NCBI RefSeq assembly: GCF_009826975.1
Contig: NZ_WUMO01000007.1
Span: 1-64,000, forward strand
Length of the DNA: 64,000 bases
Reading direction: 5' to 3'
Source: Flavobacterium sp. HBTb2-11-1
Lineage (GTDB): Bacteria > Bacteroidota > Bacteroidia > Flavobacteriales > Flavobacteriaceae
Numbering within the stretch: the stretch's first letter is position 1; each line of letters opens with the position of its first letter. Positions 1 to 7,695 of this stretch are shown here, in pieces. The translations under genes were made by a program, and so were the position numbers. The notes under the pieces are model-generated. The model was not told where the DNA came from, searched no databases, and saw only the letters and a list, made by a program, of their open reading frames with translations.

Positions 1-42
1 AGAATGACAAATATTATCGAATAGCTTGGAATTTGAAATTTT

Positions 43-582
43 TTACTTTTTGGAATTTGCTTTAATAAGCTGAATATACTTCAATCCACACTCAGAAATC
101 TTCGTATACGAATTCATCGCATTTCCATAATTTTGTATCGTCAAAGTGTCTTTTACATACAAAGCATCTATTCCAACGGGGATTTCTAAATCTTTAGAAT
201 TATTAGAATCAGTATCATCTTCATTGCTAATATCGCCTTCGTATTCGTTCCATTGAATTCCTTCTAAAGAAATATATTTTTCGCCAGAACTACTTTTAGA
301 AAAAATAGCTTTTCCTTTTAAACTTCTGTTTTGAGTCGTAAAAGTATATTTATAATCCTTTTTATCTTTCGAAATAATCAATGTGATATTACAGTCCTCG
401 GCTTTAGAAATGTAAGTTCCAGAAATGGAATCTTTAGCAGAAGGAGTAAGGTTTTCATTTGCAACAGTAGCAGTTTTTGCTGCTTTTTCCTCCAAAACTT
501 TCTCTGTTTTCTGATGACAGGATAAAATTAGTCCTAACGGAAATAGAAATAAAAGGCGAGTTAATTTTTGATTGTTAATCAT
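43..582 (-). CDS. Hypothetical lipoprotein
   Basis: A 179-residue protein with a signal peptide and a lipobox ending in LILSC at about residue 22, so it is probably a lipoprotein of the cell envelope. The mature part is acidic and rich in Ser and Asn in its middle, with no domain I recognise. Its ATG overlaps the stop codon of nhaA in an ATGA arrangement, so the two genes are probably cotranscribed and translationally coupled. The function is unknown. The operon link suggests a role at the envelope during salt or pH stress, but that is only inference. The stop codon lies close to the window start, and no terminator can be seen. Confidence 0.75.
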   Translation of the reverse strand: MINNQKLTRLLFLFPLGLILSCHQKTEKVLEEKAAKTATVANENLTPSAKDSISGTYISKAEDCNITLIISKDKKDYKYTFTTQNRSLKGKAIFSKSSSGEKYISLEGIQWNEYEGDISNEDDTDSNNSKDLEIPVGIDALYVKDTLTIQNYGNAMNSYTKISECGLKYIQLIKANSKK

Positions 583-1727
583 CCATTACTAGTTTTTTTG
601 TTCAGAATATATTTTAGATATAAAAAGCCAGCCAAACCTGCTACGAAAGAAGCAATAAGAATGGCTATTTTAGAAAAAACAATTACTTCAGGATTTTTGA
701 AAGCAAGAACCGTGATGAATATTGACATGGTGAAACCAATTCCGCCCAGCATTCCTGCGCCTAAAATATGTGCCCATTTTAAGTTTTTAGGCAACATGCA
801 CAAACCGGATGTTACGCCAACAGACGAGAAAAGCAAAATGCCAAGCGGTTTACCCACTACAAGTCCGAGAATGATTCCGTATGTGTTAACGTGATTAAGG
901 CCTTCATGCCAGTCTTCAGTGATTGTTAAGGCCGTATTGGCTACTGCAAACAATGGAAGGATAAAAAATGCAACGGGCTGATGTAAAAAATGCTGTAATC
1001 TATACGAAGAGGTTTTTTCTCCGCCATCGCCAAACGGAATTACAAATGCTAAAATCACTCCCGTAATAGTTGCGTGAACACCAGAATTAAGCATAAAATA
1101 CCACATTATTGCTCCACCAATTAAATATGGAATCAGATTGTGGATTCTCATTCGGTTTAAGATAAATAACAAACCCCAGATTCCAAGAGCAATTCCAAGA
1201 TTCAAAAAAGAAATTGATGTGGTGTAAAAAACGGCAATAACTATTATGGCTCCTAAATCGTCGATAACAGCCAAAGCGGTTAAAAAGACTTTTAAGGAAG
1301 CCGGTACTTTGTTTCCAAGAAGCGACAAAATTCCGATGGCAAAAGCAATATCGGTAGCCATCGGAATTCCAGCTCCGTTTTGTGTGGTTGTTCCGTAATT
1401 TAAAGCTAGAAAGATTGCAGCGGGAACTAACATTCCTCCAAAAGCCGCCATAATTGGCAGAGAAGCATTTTTAATATTAGATAATTCGCCATGATAAATC
1501 TCTCGTTCCAGCTCCAATCCGATTAAAAGGAAGAAAATAGTCATCAGTCCGTCATTTATCCAATGGGTTATAGAATGGCCTGCAATTTCTTTTTCCCAAA
1601 AAGCAACGTATGGAACTTGAACAGAAGAGTTAGCGAGATAAAGAGATAAAATCGTGACAAAGAGCAAGATGATTCCTCCCGATTTTTCGTTTTCAAAAAA
1701 GGCTTTAAAAGTCTTAGTAAGTTTCAT
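579..1727 (-). CDS. nhaA: Na+/H+ antiporter NhaA
   Basis: A 382-residue inner-membrane protein with about 12 hydrophobic segments, the usual length for NhaA. It exchanges sodium for protons and so maintains pH and sodium balance. The paired aspartates of the ion site are present in VIDDLGAIIVIAVF (Asp156-Asp157, matching Asp163-Asp164 of E. coli), and a further membrane aspartate lies in MATDIAFA (Asp126). The start MKLTKTFKAFF fits the family. The gene is first in a two-gene unit with the overlapping lipoprotein gene downstream. The upstream gap of about 240 bases holds an inverted repeat but no regulator gene. An NhaR-type activator is not visible nearby. Confidence 0.95.
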   Translation of the reverse strand: MKLTKTFKAFFENEKSGGIILLFVTILSLYLANSSVQVPYVAFWEKEIAGHSITHWINDGLMTIFFLLIGLELEREIYHGELSNIKNASLPIMAAFGGMLVPAAIFLALNYGTTTQNGAGIPMATDIAFAIGILSLLGNKVPASLKVFLTALAVIDDLGAIIVIAVFYTTSISFLNLGIALGIWGLLFILNRMRIHNLIPYLIGGAIMWYFMLNSGVHATITGVILAFVIPFGDGGEKTSSYRLQHFLHQPVAFFILPLFAVANTALTITEDWHEGLNHVNTYGIILGLVVGKPLGILLFSSVGVTSGLCMLPKNLKWAHILGAGMLGGIGFTMSIFITVLAFKNPEVIVFSKIAILIASFVAGLAGFLYLKYILNKKTSNG

Positions 1728-1820
1728 TAGGGAAGATTTTCTGAAGATTTATATGATGGATTGTGAAATCCTTATGTTTTCAAAGTTAAAAAAAAATCCT
1801 AGCAATAAAAAGACATTTGC

Positions 1821-1900
1821 CACGAAGGCACAAAGGCACGAAGTTTTTTATGTTTTTTGGTGTTAAATTATTTCTTCGTGACTTTGTGATTTTGCGAGAT
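1821..1900. repeat. Inverted repeat of the CACGAAGGCAC family
   Basis: CACAAAGGCACGAAG at 1829-1843 pairs with CTTCGTGACTTTGTG at 1874-1888 with one mismatch across a loop of about 30 bases. The tract continues into GCGAGATT, a module also found in the elements at 9.9-10.2 kb. It lies between the divergent genes nhaA and the dehydrogenase and has no coding potential that I trust. Confidence 0.7.
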
Positions 1901-1969
1901 TAAAATATATGACTCAAAAGAAATCTTAAACATTTCCCGTATTTTTGTGTTTCTAAAAATTCTAAGTAA

Positions 1970-2920
1970 ATGAGCATAAAAATTCTTCATATCGACAGTA
2001 ATAATCCAATTCTTTGGAATCAATTAGAAGAAGCTGGTTTTGAAAACCACGCCGATTTTAAATCTTCAAAAGAAGAAATCGAAGCAAAAATTCATGAATA
2101 TAATGGAATTGTAATTCGAAGCCGATTCAAGATTGACAAGACTTTTTTGAATAAAGCAACAAATTTGCAATTTATTGCAAGAGTTGGTGCCGGCCTGGAA
2201 AGCATTGATTGTGAATATGCTTCTGCAAAAGGAATTCATCTAATTGCTGCTCCTGAGGGAAATCGCAACGCTGTTGCAGAACATTCGTTGGGAATGATTT
2301 TGTCATTGTTTAATAACTTAAATCAAGCTGATACTGAAGTAAAAGCGGGGCATTGGAATCGTGAAAGCAATCGTGGTCATGAATTGGATTTAAAAACAGT
2401 CGGAATTATCGGTTACGGCAATATGGGAAAAGCTTTTGCTAAAAAATTACGAGGTTTTGATACGGAAGTTTTGTGCTACGACATTTTGGACAATGTTGGA
2501 GACGAAAATGCCAAACAAGTTTCTTTGGAAGAATTACGCGAAAAAGCTGATGTTTTAAGCCTACATCTTCCTTGGACTCCAGAGACAGATAAAATGATCA
2601 ACAAAAGCTTTATCAATGCGTTTAAAAAGCCGTTTTGGATTATCAATACTTCGCGTGGTAAGAACATCGTTACAGCCGATTTGGTTGAAGCTATGAAAGA
2701 GAAAAAAGTTTTAGGAGCAGGTTTGGATGTTCTGGAATATGAAAAACTTTCTTTTGAAACCCTATTCCAAGAAAACAATACGCCAGAAGCGCTCCAATAT
2801 CTTATGGAAGCTAAAAATGTCTTGCTGACGCCTCATATTGCGGGTTGGACTTTTGAAAGCCATGAACGTTTGGCGCAGGTAATTGTTGACAAAATCAAAG
2901 CGGTTTACGGCAAAAACTAG
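1970..2920 (+). CDS. D-2-hydroxyacid dehydrogenase (SerA-like)
   Basis: A 316-residue NAD-dependent dehydrogenase of the D-isomer-specific 2-hydroxyacid family. The Rossmann motif GYGNMG is at residues 148-153 with Asp171 as the NAD-selecting acid. Catalytic residues are visible as Arg in INTSRG (about 229), Glu in the DVLEYE region (about 256) and His289 in TPHIAG. The substrate may be 3-phosphoglycerate, the first step of serine synthesis, but the protein lacks the C-terminal ACT domain of long SerA and other 2-hydroxyacids are possible. It stands alone, divergent from nhaA. A TATTTTTG box lies about 25-30 bases before the ATG. Confidence 0.85.
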   Translation: MSIKILHIDSNNPILWNQLEEAGFENHADFKSSKEEIEAKIHEYNGIVIRSRFKIDKTFLNKATNLQFIARVGAGLESIDCEYASAKGIHLIAAPEGNRNAVAEHSLGMILSLFNNLNQADTEVKAGHWNRESNRGHELDLKTVGIIGYGNMGKAFAKKLRGFDTEVLCYDILDNVGDENAKQVSLEELREKADVLSLHLPWTPETDKMINKSFINAFKKPFWIINTSRGKNIVTADLVEAMKEKKVLGAGLDVLEYEKLSFETLFQENNTPEALQYLMEAKNVLLTPHIAGWTFESHERLAQVIVDKIKAVYGKN

Positions 2921-3058
2921 CCTACAGCCTTTAGAATTTAATAACGAGTTTTTTCCTGTAAATTTTATTTAGTGAGATTAGTTTTATTTGTTAATTTTTA
3001 ATAATATTGTTTCCGAATTTTAAAAGAATGAGTCTAAATAGATTTGTTTTTGAAGTTT

Positions 3059-3110
3059 GGAGAAAGCCGAAAATCCGAAGAGTAGGAATTAATAAATTTT
3101 TTAAACGAAG
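3059..3110 (+). promoter_or_regulatory. Conserved leader element, copy A
   Basis: The leader carries GGAGAAAGCCGAAAATCC, four spacer bases, then AGAGTAGGAATT, ending 24 bases before the ATG of the DUF4234-like gene. Nearly the same string occurs before the DUF805 gene at 4425-4472. A TAGATTTG box at 3039-3046 would place transcription start just upstream, so the element would be the 5' end of the mRNA. Short GG/CC and CC/GG pairings are possible. This is a candidate structured RNA. I recall a published Bacteroidota candidate called the DUF805 motif, but cannot check that this is it. Confidence 0.6.
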
Positions 3111-3488
3111 ATGGAATTACAAGAAACATCGAATAATTTTGAAGAACAAATCCCAGTATTTAAAGTAGATCCTATCATGGTTTTACTATTTGGATTTTTA
3201 ACTTGCGGATTGTATTTAATTTATTGGAATATTAAAGTAGCTGAGGTTTTTAATGCTGTAGCAAAAAGAGAAGTTATTTCACAGCCAGTTGCAATTTTTG
3301 CAGGTTGTTGTATGCCAGTGAATATTTATTTCTATTACTTGGCTGGTAAAGATGCATTGCCAAAAGTATATGAGAAAACTGGTGAGCTTCAAAAAGACCA
3401 ATCTACTTTATTAATTGTTTTAGGATTCTTTTTTCCTATTGCGGCGGCAATGATTGTACAAGGTGATATCAACAGATTATATAAATAA
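3111..3488 (+). CDS. DUF4234-like small membrane protein
   Basis: A 125-residue protein with a short polar N-terminus followed by three or four hydrophobic stretches. The segment FLTCGLYLIYWNIKVAE resembles the start of DUF4234 domains, whose function is unknown. The ATG follows the conserved leader element. The end overlaps the next reading frame by about 35 bases if that gene starts at its TTG, so the two are probably one transcript. Neighbours with TM2, DUF2752 and DUF805 domains are all small uncharacterised inner-membrane families, suggesting a joint envelope role that cannot be specified from sequence. Confidence 0.7.
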   Translation: MELQETSNNFEEQIPVFKVDPIMVLLFGFLTCGLYLIYWNIKVAEVFNAVAKREVISQPVAIFAGCCMPVNIYFYYLAGKDALPKVYEKTGELQKDQSTLLIVLGFFFPIAAAMIVQGDINRLYK

Positions 3489-3927
3489 TACGCAAACAAG
3501 ACGTAAAATTTACGGAATTATCGGTGCAGCAATTACACTGATAGTTCCGTTTTTTTTAATGCTTCATAATCATAATAATCATTTAGAAACCGATCAATCA
3601 TTATGCCCTTTTAAGATGCTGACAGGTTTTCCGTGTCCAGGATGCGGAATTACCAAATCCTTAGTTTATTTTTATCAGGGAGATCTATACAAATCAATTT
3701 CTTATCATATTTTGGGTCCTTTTGTTATTGCTTTTTGTGCTGTAACGATTGTTGTTTTGACTACAGAATTAATTACCAAAAAAGAATATTTTAACGCACT
3801 TTTATACAACAGAAAGTTGGCTTATGGATTGGCTATTTTTCTAGGCGTTTATCATCTTATAAGATTGATTTTATTTGTGAGAAACAACTCTTTTGATGAT
3901 ATCTTGCATCAGTCAATTTGGTTTTAA
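3454..3927 (+). CDS. DUF2752 membrane protein
   Basis: A protein of up to 157 residues with four likely membrane segments. The DUF2752 signature is clear: Cys51, then CPGCGITKS with Cys61 and Cys64 (numbered from the TTG), preceded by a hydrophobic helix. The function of the family is unknown; the cysteine trio could bind metal or form disulfides, which is inference. No ATG exists before the first membrane helix, so the start is probably the TTG at 3454 or the GTG at 3463, both inside the preceding gene. That overlap suggests translational coupling. An inverted repeat follows at 3936-3960. Confidence 0.75.
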   Translation: MYKVISTDYINNTQTRRKIYGIIGAAITLIVPFFLMLHNHNNHLETDQSLCPFKMLTGFPCPGCGITKSLVYFYQGDLYKSISYHILGPFVIAFCAVTIVVLTTELITKKEYFNALLYNRKLAYGLAIFLGVYHLIRLILFVRNNSFDDILHQSIWF

Positions 3928-3935
3928 AATCCAAT

Positions 3936-3960
3936 AATCTGATTTTGCAACAATCAGATT
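3936..3960 (+). terminator. Probable terminator or attenuator after DUF2752 gene
   Basis: AATCTGATT pairs perfectly with AATCAGATT over a 7-base loop, followed by a T-rich stretch (TGTTTGTTT). It lies between the DUF2752 and TM2 genes, so it may only partly stop transcription. Confidence 0.55.
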
Positions 3961-4004
3961 TGTTTGTTTAAGTACAGTTTTAAGAATACTAAAAAATTAA
4001 GATC

Positions 4005-4277
4005 ATGGAAAATACAAAGAGAGAAGATTGGAACAATCCGCGTTACGGACAGGAAAATAAAAAAGTGCTAGCTGGGATTCTAGCTATTTTATTAGGATAT
4101 CTAGGAATCCATAAGTTTTATTTGGGTTACACCAAAGAAGGAATAATTCAGCTTCTTCTAGGTTTGGCTTTTGGAATTGGCGGTATAATTGGAGTTATCG
4201 AAGGAATTATATATTTGACCAGAGACGATGAAGAATTTTATCAAACGTACCAAATTGGTTATAAAGGCTGGTTTTAA
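4005..4277 (+). CDS. TM2 domain-containing protein
   Basis: A 90-residue protein with a polar N-terminus of about 22 residues and two membrane helices joined by a short loop, the TM2 layout. Typical elements are visible: KKVLAGILAILLG, the turn GIHKFYLGYTKEG, and the second helix with GIGGIIGVIEGIIYL. TM2 proteins are widespread in bacteria with no agreed biochemical role. It sits in the run of small membrane-protein genes but has its own upstream gap, without the conserved leader, and a strong terminator behind it. It may therefore be a separate transcription unit. Confidence 0.85.
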   Translation: MENTKREDWNNPRYGQENKKVLAGILAILLGYLGIHKFYLGYTKEGIIQLLLGLAFGIGGIIGVIEGIIYLTRDDEEFYQTYQIGYKGWF

Positions 4278-4297
4278 AAGAAAATATATTTATCTCT

Positions 4298-4329
4298 AAA
4301 TCCCATTCAGAAATGAATGGGATTTTTTT
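4298..4329 (+). terminator. Rho-independent terminator after TM2 gene
   Basis: A 12-bp perfect stem (AAATCCCATTCA with TGAATGGGATTT) closes a GAAA loop and is followed by a T tract. Confidence 0.85.
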
Positions 4330-4424
4330 ATGCTTAAAAATGTCGTTTTCTAATACAATTTTGACTTTTATGTCCTGAAAATTAAATCAATAGTGGGTAA
4401 CCTTGCGCTTAGTTAAAAAGTAAA

Positions 4425-4472
4425 GGAGAAACCGAAAATCCTTAAGAGTAGGGAAATTTTAAAAGATTTGTT
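4425..4472 (+). promoter_or_regulatory. Conserved leader element, copy B
   Basis: GGAGAAACCGAAAATCC, five spacer bases, AGAGTAGGGAAATT, then about 20 bases to the ATG of the DUF805 gene. It matches copy A at 3059-3110 apart from one missing G and the spacer. Similar spacing to the ATG in both copies argues for a cis-acting mRNA element rather than chance. A weak box, TAACCTTG at 4398-4405, lies 20 bases upstream. Confidence 0.6.
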
Positions 4473-4844
4473 ATGTTAGAAATGTACAAAAAGGTAGTTT
4501 TTGAGAACTACGCAAATTTTAGTGGAAGAGCTAGAAGACAAGAATATTGGATGTTTAGTCTTATAAGTATCGTGATTTATATTGTACTAAGTGTTTTTGG
4601 TCTTATTCCTGCAATTGGAATCGTCTTTTCAATTTTAAATTTAATATTTTTATTAGGTATTATGATCCCGTCCATTGCTGTAGGAGTTAGAAGAATGCAT
4701 GATGTGGGCAAAAGTGGATGGTATATAATAATTCCTGTTTATAGCTTAATTTTAGCTTGCACGGAAGGTGAAAAAGGGCCAAATCAATACGGTGCTGATC
4801 CTAAAAATCAATTAGAAGAAATTAATGAAATAGGAAAAGAATAA
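4473..4844 (+). CDS. DUF805 membrane protein
   Basis: A 123-residue protein with the DUF805 pattern: an N-terminal FSGRARRQEYWMF motif before the first helix, two or three membrane helices, then RRMHDVGKSGWYIIIP and a polar tail with GPNQYGADP. Family length is normal. The function of DUF805 is unknown. The gene is preceded by the leader element shared with the DUF4234-like gene, which suggests common control. A bidirectional terminator follows immediately and separates it from the convergent acyltransferase gene. Confidence 0.88.
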   Translation: MLEMYKKVVFENYANFSGRARRQEYWMFSLISIVIYIVLSVFGLIPAIGIVFSILNLIFLLGIMIPSIAVGVRRMHDVGKSGWYIIIPVYSLILACTEGEKGPNQYGADPKNQLEEINEIGKE

Positions 4845-4862
4845 TTTTTCTCGTTTGAATAA

Positions 4863-4896
4863 AAAAAGCCGTTTCAATTTTTTGAAACGGCTTTTT
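4863..4896. terminator. Bidirectional terminator
   Basis: A 14-bp perfect stem (AAAAAGCCGTTTCA with TGAAACGGCTTTTT) with a 6-base loop lies between the convergent DUF805 and acyltransferase genes. A and T tracts on both sides let it serve both strands. Confidence 0.9.
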
Positions 4897-4904
4897 AAGT
4901 TTTA

Positions 4905-6707
4905 TTAATCTTCTTTTTCAGATAATTTCTTTTCTAATTCGATTTGAAACTCTTCAATTACAGGTTTCATTGTGCTTTCTGGAATATCTGCAATTCTAAT
5001 GTACATTAAACCATCAATTGCATTATTGAATAATGGATCAACGTTGAAAGCTACTACTCTCGCATTTTGTTTGATGTATTTCTTAATTAAAACAGGCAGA
5101 CGTAAGTTTCCTGGTTCCAATTCATCAATGATTTTGTCAAACTTATTCAAATCAGATTCTGCTTCGTCAAAAATAAAATCTTTGTCAGCGTCTTTCAGTT
5201 TTACTTTGTACGCTTTCTTAGGGTGAATGTATTGCGCAATATACGGATCGTAATAATTCGATTTCATAAACTCAATCATCAATGATTTAGAGAAATCTGA
5301 AAACTGATTACTGATACTTACTCCGCCAACCAAATATTTGTGTTCAGGATGACGCAAAGTAGTATGGATAATACCTTTCCATAACAAGAATAAAGGCATT
5401 GGTTTTTGCTGATATTCTTTTACGATAAACGCACGACCCATTTCGATCGATTTGTGCATCATATCATGCAATTCTGGTTCAAATCTGAAAAGGTCTGTCA
5501 GATAAAAACCTTCAATTCCGTATTTTGGATAGATTTCAGAACCTAATCCCATACGATAGGCACCGGCGATTTTTTTTGTTTCATCATCCCATAAAAACAT
5601 ATGGTGATAATATTGATCGTATTCGTCAATATCAATAGATTCGTTTGTTCCTTCACCAACTTCACGGAAAGTAATTTCCCGTAAACGTCCAATTTCATGT
5701 AAAATATTCGGAATTTCCTTTGCGCTTGCAAAGAAAACTTCATAATTTTTGCTTTGTAAAAACCTGCTGTCACTATCACGTAATGCTTGAACTTCATCAA
5801 TCAATTTTGATTCGCTTGCAGGCGTAACAATTTTTTTAGGCGCTTTAGGTATTTTAAGGCTCGCGGTGTCAATCAGTTTAGTGTCTTTTTCAAACGGATT
5901 AGCCAGCATATAGGTTTTCTTTCTTAAGAATTCTGAGTATTCTTCAAAAGATTCAATTTCATTTTGTTCACTTACAGAAATCGGTTTTCCAATACGCACT
6001 TTAATAACGCGGTCTTTTTGTGTTAAAAGTTCAGAAGGTAATTTTGCAGTACGTAAAGTATCATCAATTTTAGAAAGCCAGTAGAATAATTTACTGTTTT
6101 TGGCATGAAAGTAAATAGGAACAACCGGAACTTTGGCTTTTCTGATTAGTTTAATAGCACCTTCTTCCCAAGGTTTGTCCACTACTAATTTGCCATCTTT
6201 GTAAGTTGAAACTTCACCCGCAGGAAAAATTCCTAAAGGTTTTCCGTCGCTCAAATGACGTAATGTTTCTTTGATACCAATTACACTCGATTTTGCATCC
6301 TTGTGATTTTCAAAAGGATTAACCGGCATAATGTATTTTTTCATCGGAACAATTCTATGTAATAAGAAATTGGCAATGATTTTGAAATTTGGCTCTCTTT
6401 CAAGCATCAATTTCAAAAGCAAAATTCCATCAATTCCTCCAAGCGGATGATTAGAAATGGTTATATACGCACCATCTTTTGGCAGACGTTTTAAATCTTC
6501 TTCAGGGATTTCGAACTTAATTTCCATTTCGTCCAAAATTCCATTCAAAAAGTCAAGGTCTTCCAAATGTTTATTACGATCGTAAATTTTATTAAGGGTC
6601 GAGATCTTAAGAACCTTCATAAGAATCCAGCCAGAAAAGGTACCGAAAACTCCGTACTTTTCAACATTTATTGCCTTTGCAACTTCTTTCGCGGTAACTA
6701 AACCCAT
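4905..6707 (-). CDS. olsF: Bifunctional acyltransferase, OlsF-like
   Basis: A 600-residue fusion. The N-terminal third is a PlsC-type acyltransferase with NHPLGGIDG at about 86-94 and FPAGEVS near 162. The C-terminal half, from about 320, is a GNAT-like domain of the kind that acylates an amino acid with acyl-ACP. This order matches OlsF, described in Serratia and reported from Flavobacterium johnsoniae, which makes ornithine lipids by N-acylating ornithine and then O-acylating the product. Glycine or serine lipids, also made by Bacteroidota, are possible alternative products. His87 and Asp93 are five residues apart, not the usual four. It is monocistronic, with the stop next to a shared terminator. 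Confidence 0.75.
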   Translation of the reverse strand: MGLVTAKEVAKAINVEKYGVFGTFSGWILMKVLKISTLNKIYDRNKHLEDLDFLNGILDEMEIKFEIPEEDLKRLPKDGAYITISNHPLGGIDGILLLKLMLEREPNFKIIANFLLHRIVPMKKYIMPVNPFENHKDAKSSVIGIKETLRHLSDGKPLGIFPAGEVSTYKDGKLVVDKPWEEGAIKLIRKAKVPVVPIYFHAKNSKLFYWLSKIDDTLRTAKLPSELLTQKDRVIKVRIGKPISVSEQNEIESFEEYSEFLRKKTYMLANPFEKDTKLIDTASLKIPKAPKKIVTPASESKLIDEVQALRDSDSRFLQSKNYEVFFASAKEIPNILHEIGRLREITFREVGEGTNESIDIDEYDQYYHHMFLWDDETKKIAGAYRMGLGSEIYPKYGIEGFYLTDLFRFEPELHDMMHKSIEMGRAFIVKEYQQKPMPLFLLWKGIIHTTLRHPEHKYLVGGVSISNQFSDFSKSLMIEFMKSNYYDPYIAQYIHPKKAYKVKLKDADKDFIFDEAESDLNKFDKIIDELEPGNLRLPVLIKKYIKQNARVVAFNVDPLFNNAIDGLMYIRIADIPESTMKPVIEEFQIELEKKLSEKED

Positions 6708-6825
6708 GTACTACTTTTAATTTATTAGAACAGCGAACAAAGATAACAAAAAAGTCTACTTTTCATTGTTTCCAAGATAAACTTTGCACTTTTTTATTAC
6801 ATTTGGAATCCTAAAAAAATCACTG

Positions 6826-7587
6826 ATGAAAATTATTTCTTATAATGTAAACGGAATTAGAGCGGCAATAAACAAAGGGTTTATCGAGTGGCTGCAGCAA
6901 GCAAATCCTGATGTAATATGTCTTCAGGAAATAAAAGCTACACAGGATCAAATTCCGGTAGATGATATTACGGCTGCAGGCTATCCGTTTCAATATTACT
7001 ATCCAGCAACCAAAAAAGGGTACAGCGGTGTAGCAATTCTTTCTAAAACAAAACCGAATAATATTGTTTACGGAACAGGAATTCATCACATGGATTTTGA
7101 GGGAAGAAATCTTCGTGCAGATTTTGATGATGTTTCGGTAATGAGTTTATATCTTCCATCTGGAACAAACATTGAAAGGCTAGATCATAAATTTATGTTT
7201 ATGGATGACTTCCAGAATTATATTAATGAATTGAAACTAACGGTTCCCAATCTGATTATATGCGGAGATTATAACATCTGTCATGAAGCAATAGATATTC
7301 ATGATCCAGTTCGTAATAAAACCGTTTCTGGGTTTCTTCCTGCAGAACGCGCTTGGTTAGATGCTTTCATGAAATCTGGCTTTATTGATAGTTTCCGTCA
7401 TTTCAACAAAGAACCGCATCATTATTCTTGGTGGAGTTACCGTGCTGGAGCAAGAGGAAATAACAAAGGTTGGCGTATTGATTATAATTTAGTAAGCAAT
7501 GTTTTAGAGCACAGGTTAAAAAGAGCTGTTATACTTCCAGATGCTATGCATTCAGATCATTGCCCGATTTTAGTTGAGATAGATTAA
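6826..7587 (+). CDS. xth: Exodeoxyribonuclease III
   Basis: A 253-residue AP endonuclease/3'-5' exonuclease of the ExoIII type, acting in base-excision repair. Metal and catalytic motifs are visible: NVNGIRAA at the N-terminus, CLQEIKA (the metal-binding Glu), CGDYNICH (Asp and Asn), the WSYRAGARGNNKGWRIDY segment, and the terminal SDHCPI (Asp-His pair). A longer frame starts at 6784, but MKIISYNVNG at 6826 is where the family normally begins, so I chose that ATG. The gene is divergent from the acyltransferase gene and appears to be a single-gene unit. Confidence 0.93.
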   Translation: MKIISYNVNGIRAAINKGFIEWLQQANPDVICLQEIKATQDQIPVDDITAAGYPFQYYYPATKKGYSGVAILSKTKPNNIVYGTGIHHMDFEGRNLRADFDDVSVMSLYLPSGTNIERLDHKFMFMDDFQNYINELKLTVPNLIICGDYNICHEAIDIHDPVRNKTVSGFLPAERAWLDAFMKSGFIDSFRHFNKEPHHYSWWSYRAGARGNNKGWRIDYNLVSNVLEHRLKRAVILPDAMHSDHCPILVEID

Positions 7588-7695
7588 TTTTTGGTATTGT
7601 TCTTGCTGAAAAGTTTAAGTTTTAAAATTGCAATTGGCATTGGATTTTGAAATTTAAAAATTATTAAACGCCCAAAATAAAAACCAATTAAAGAG

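Noticed and set aside
568..894. Plus-strand frame of 108 codons
   Set aside because: It lies antisense within nhaA, whose conserved ion-binding motifs are on the other strand.
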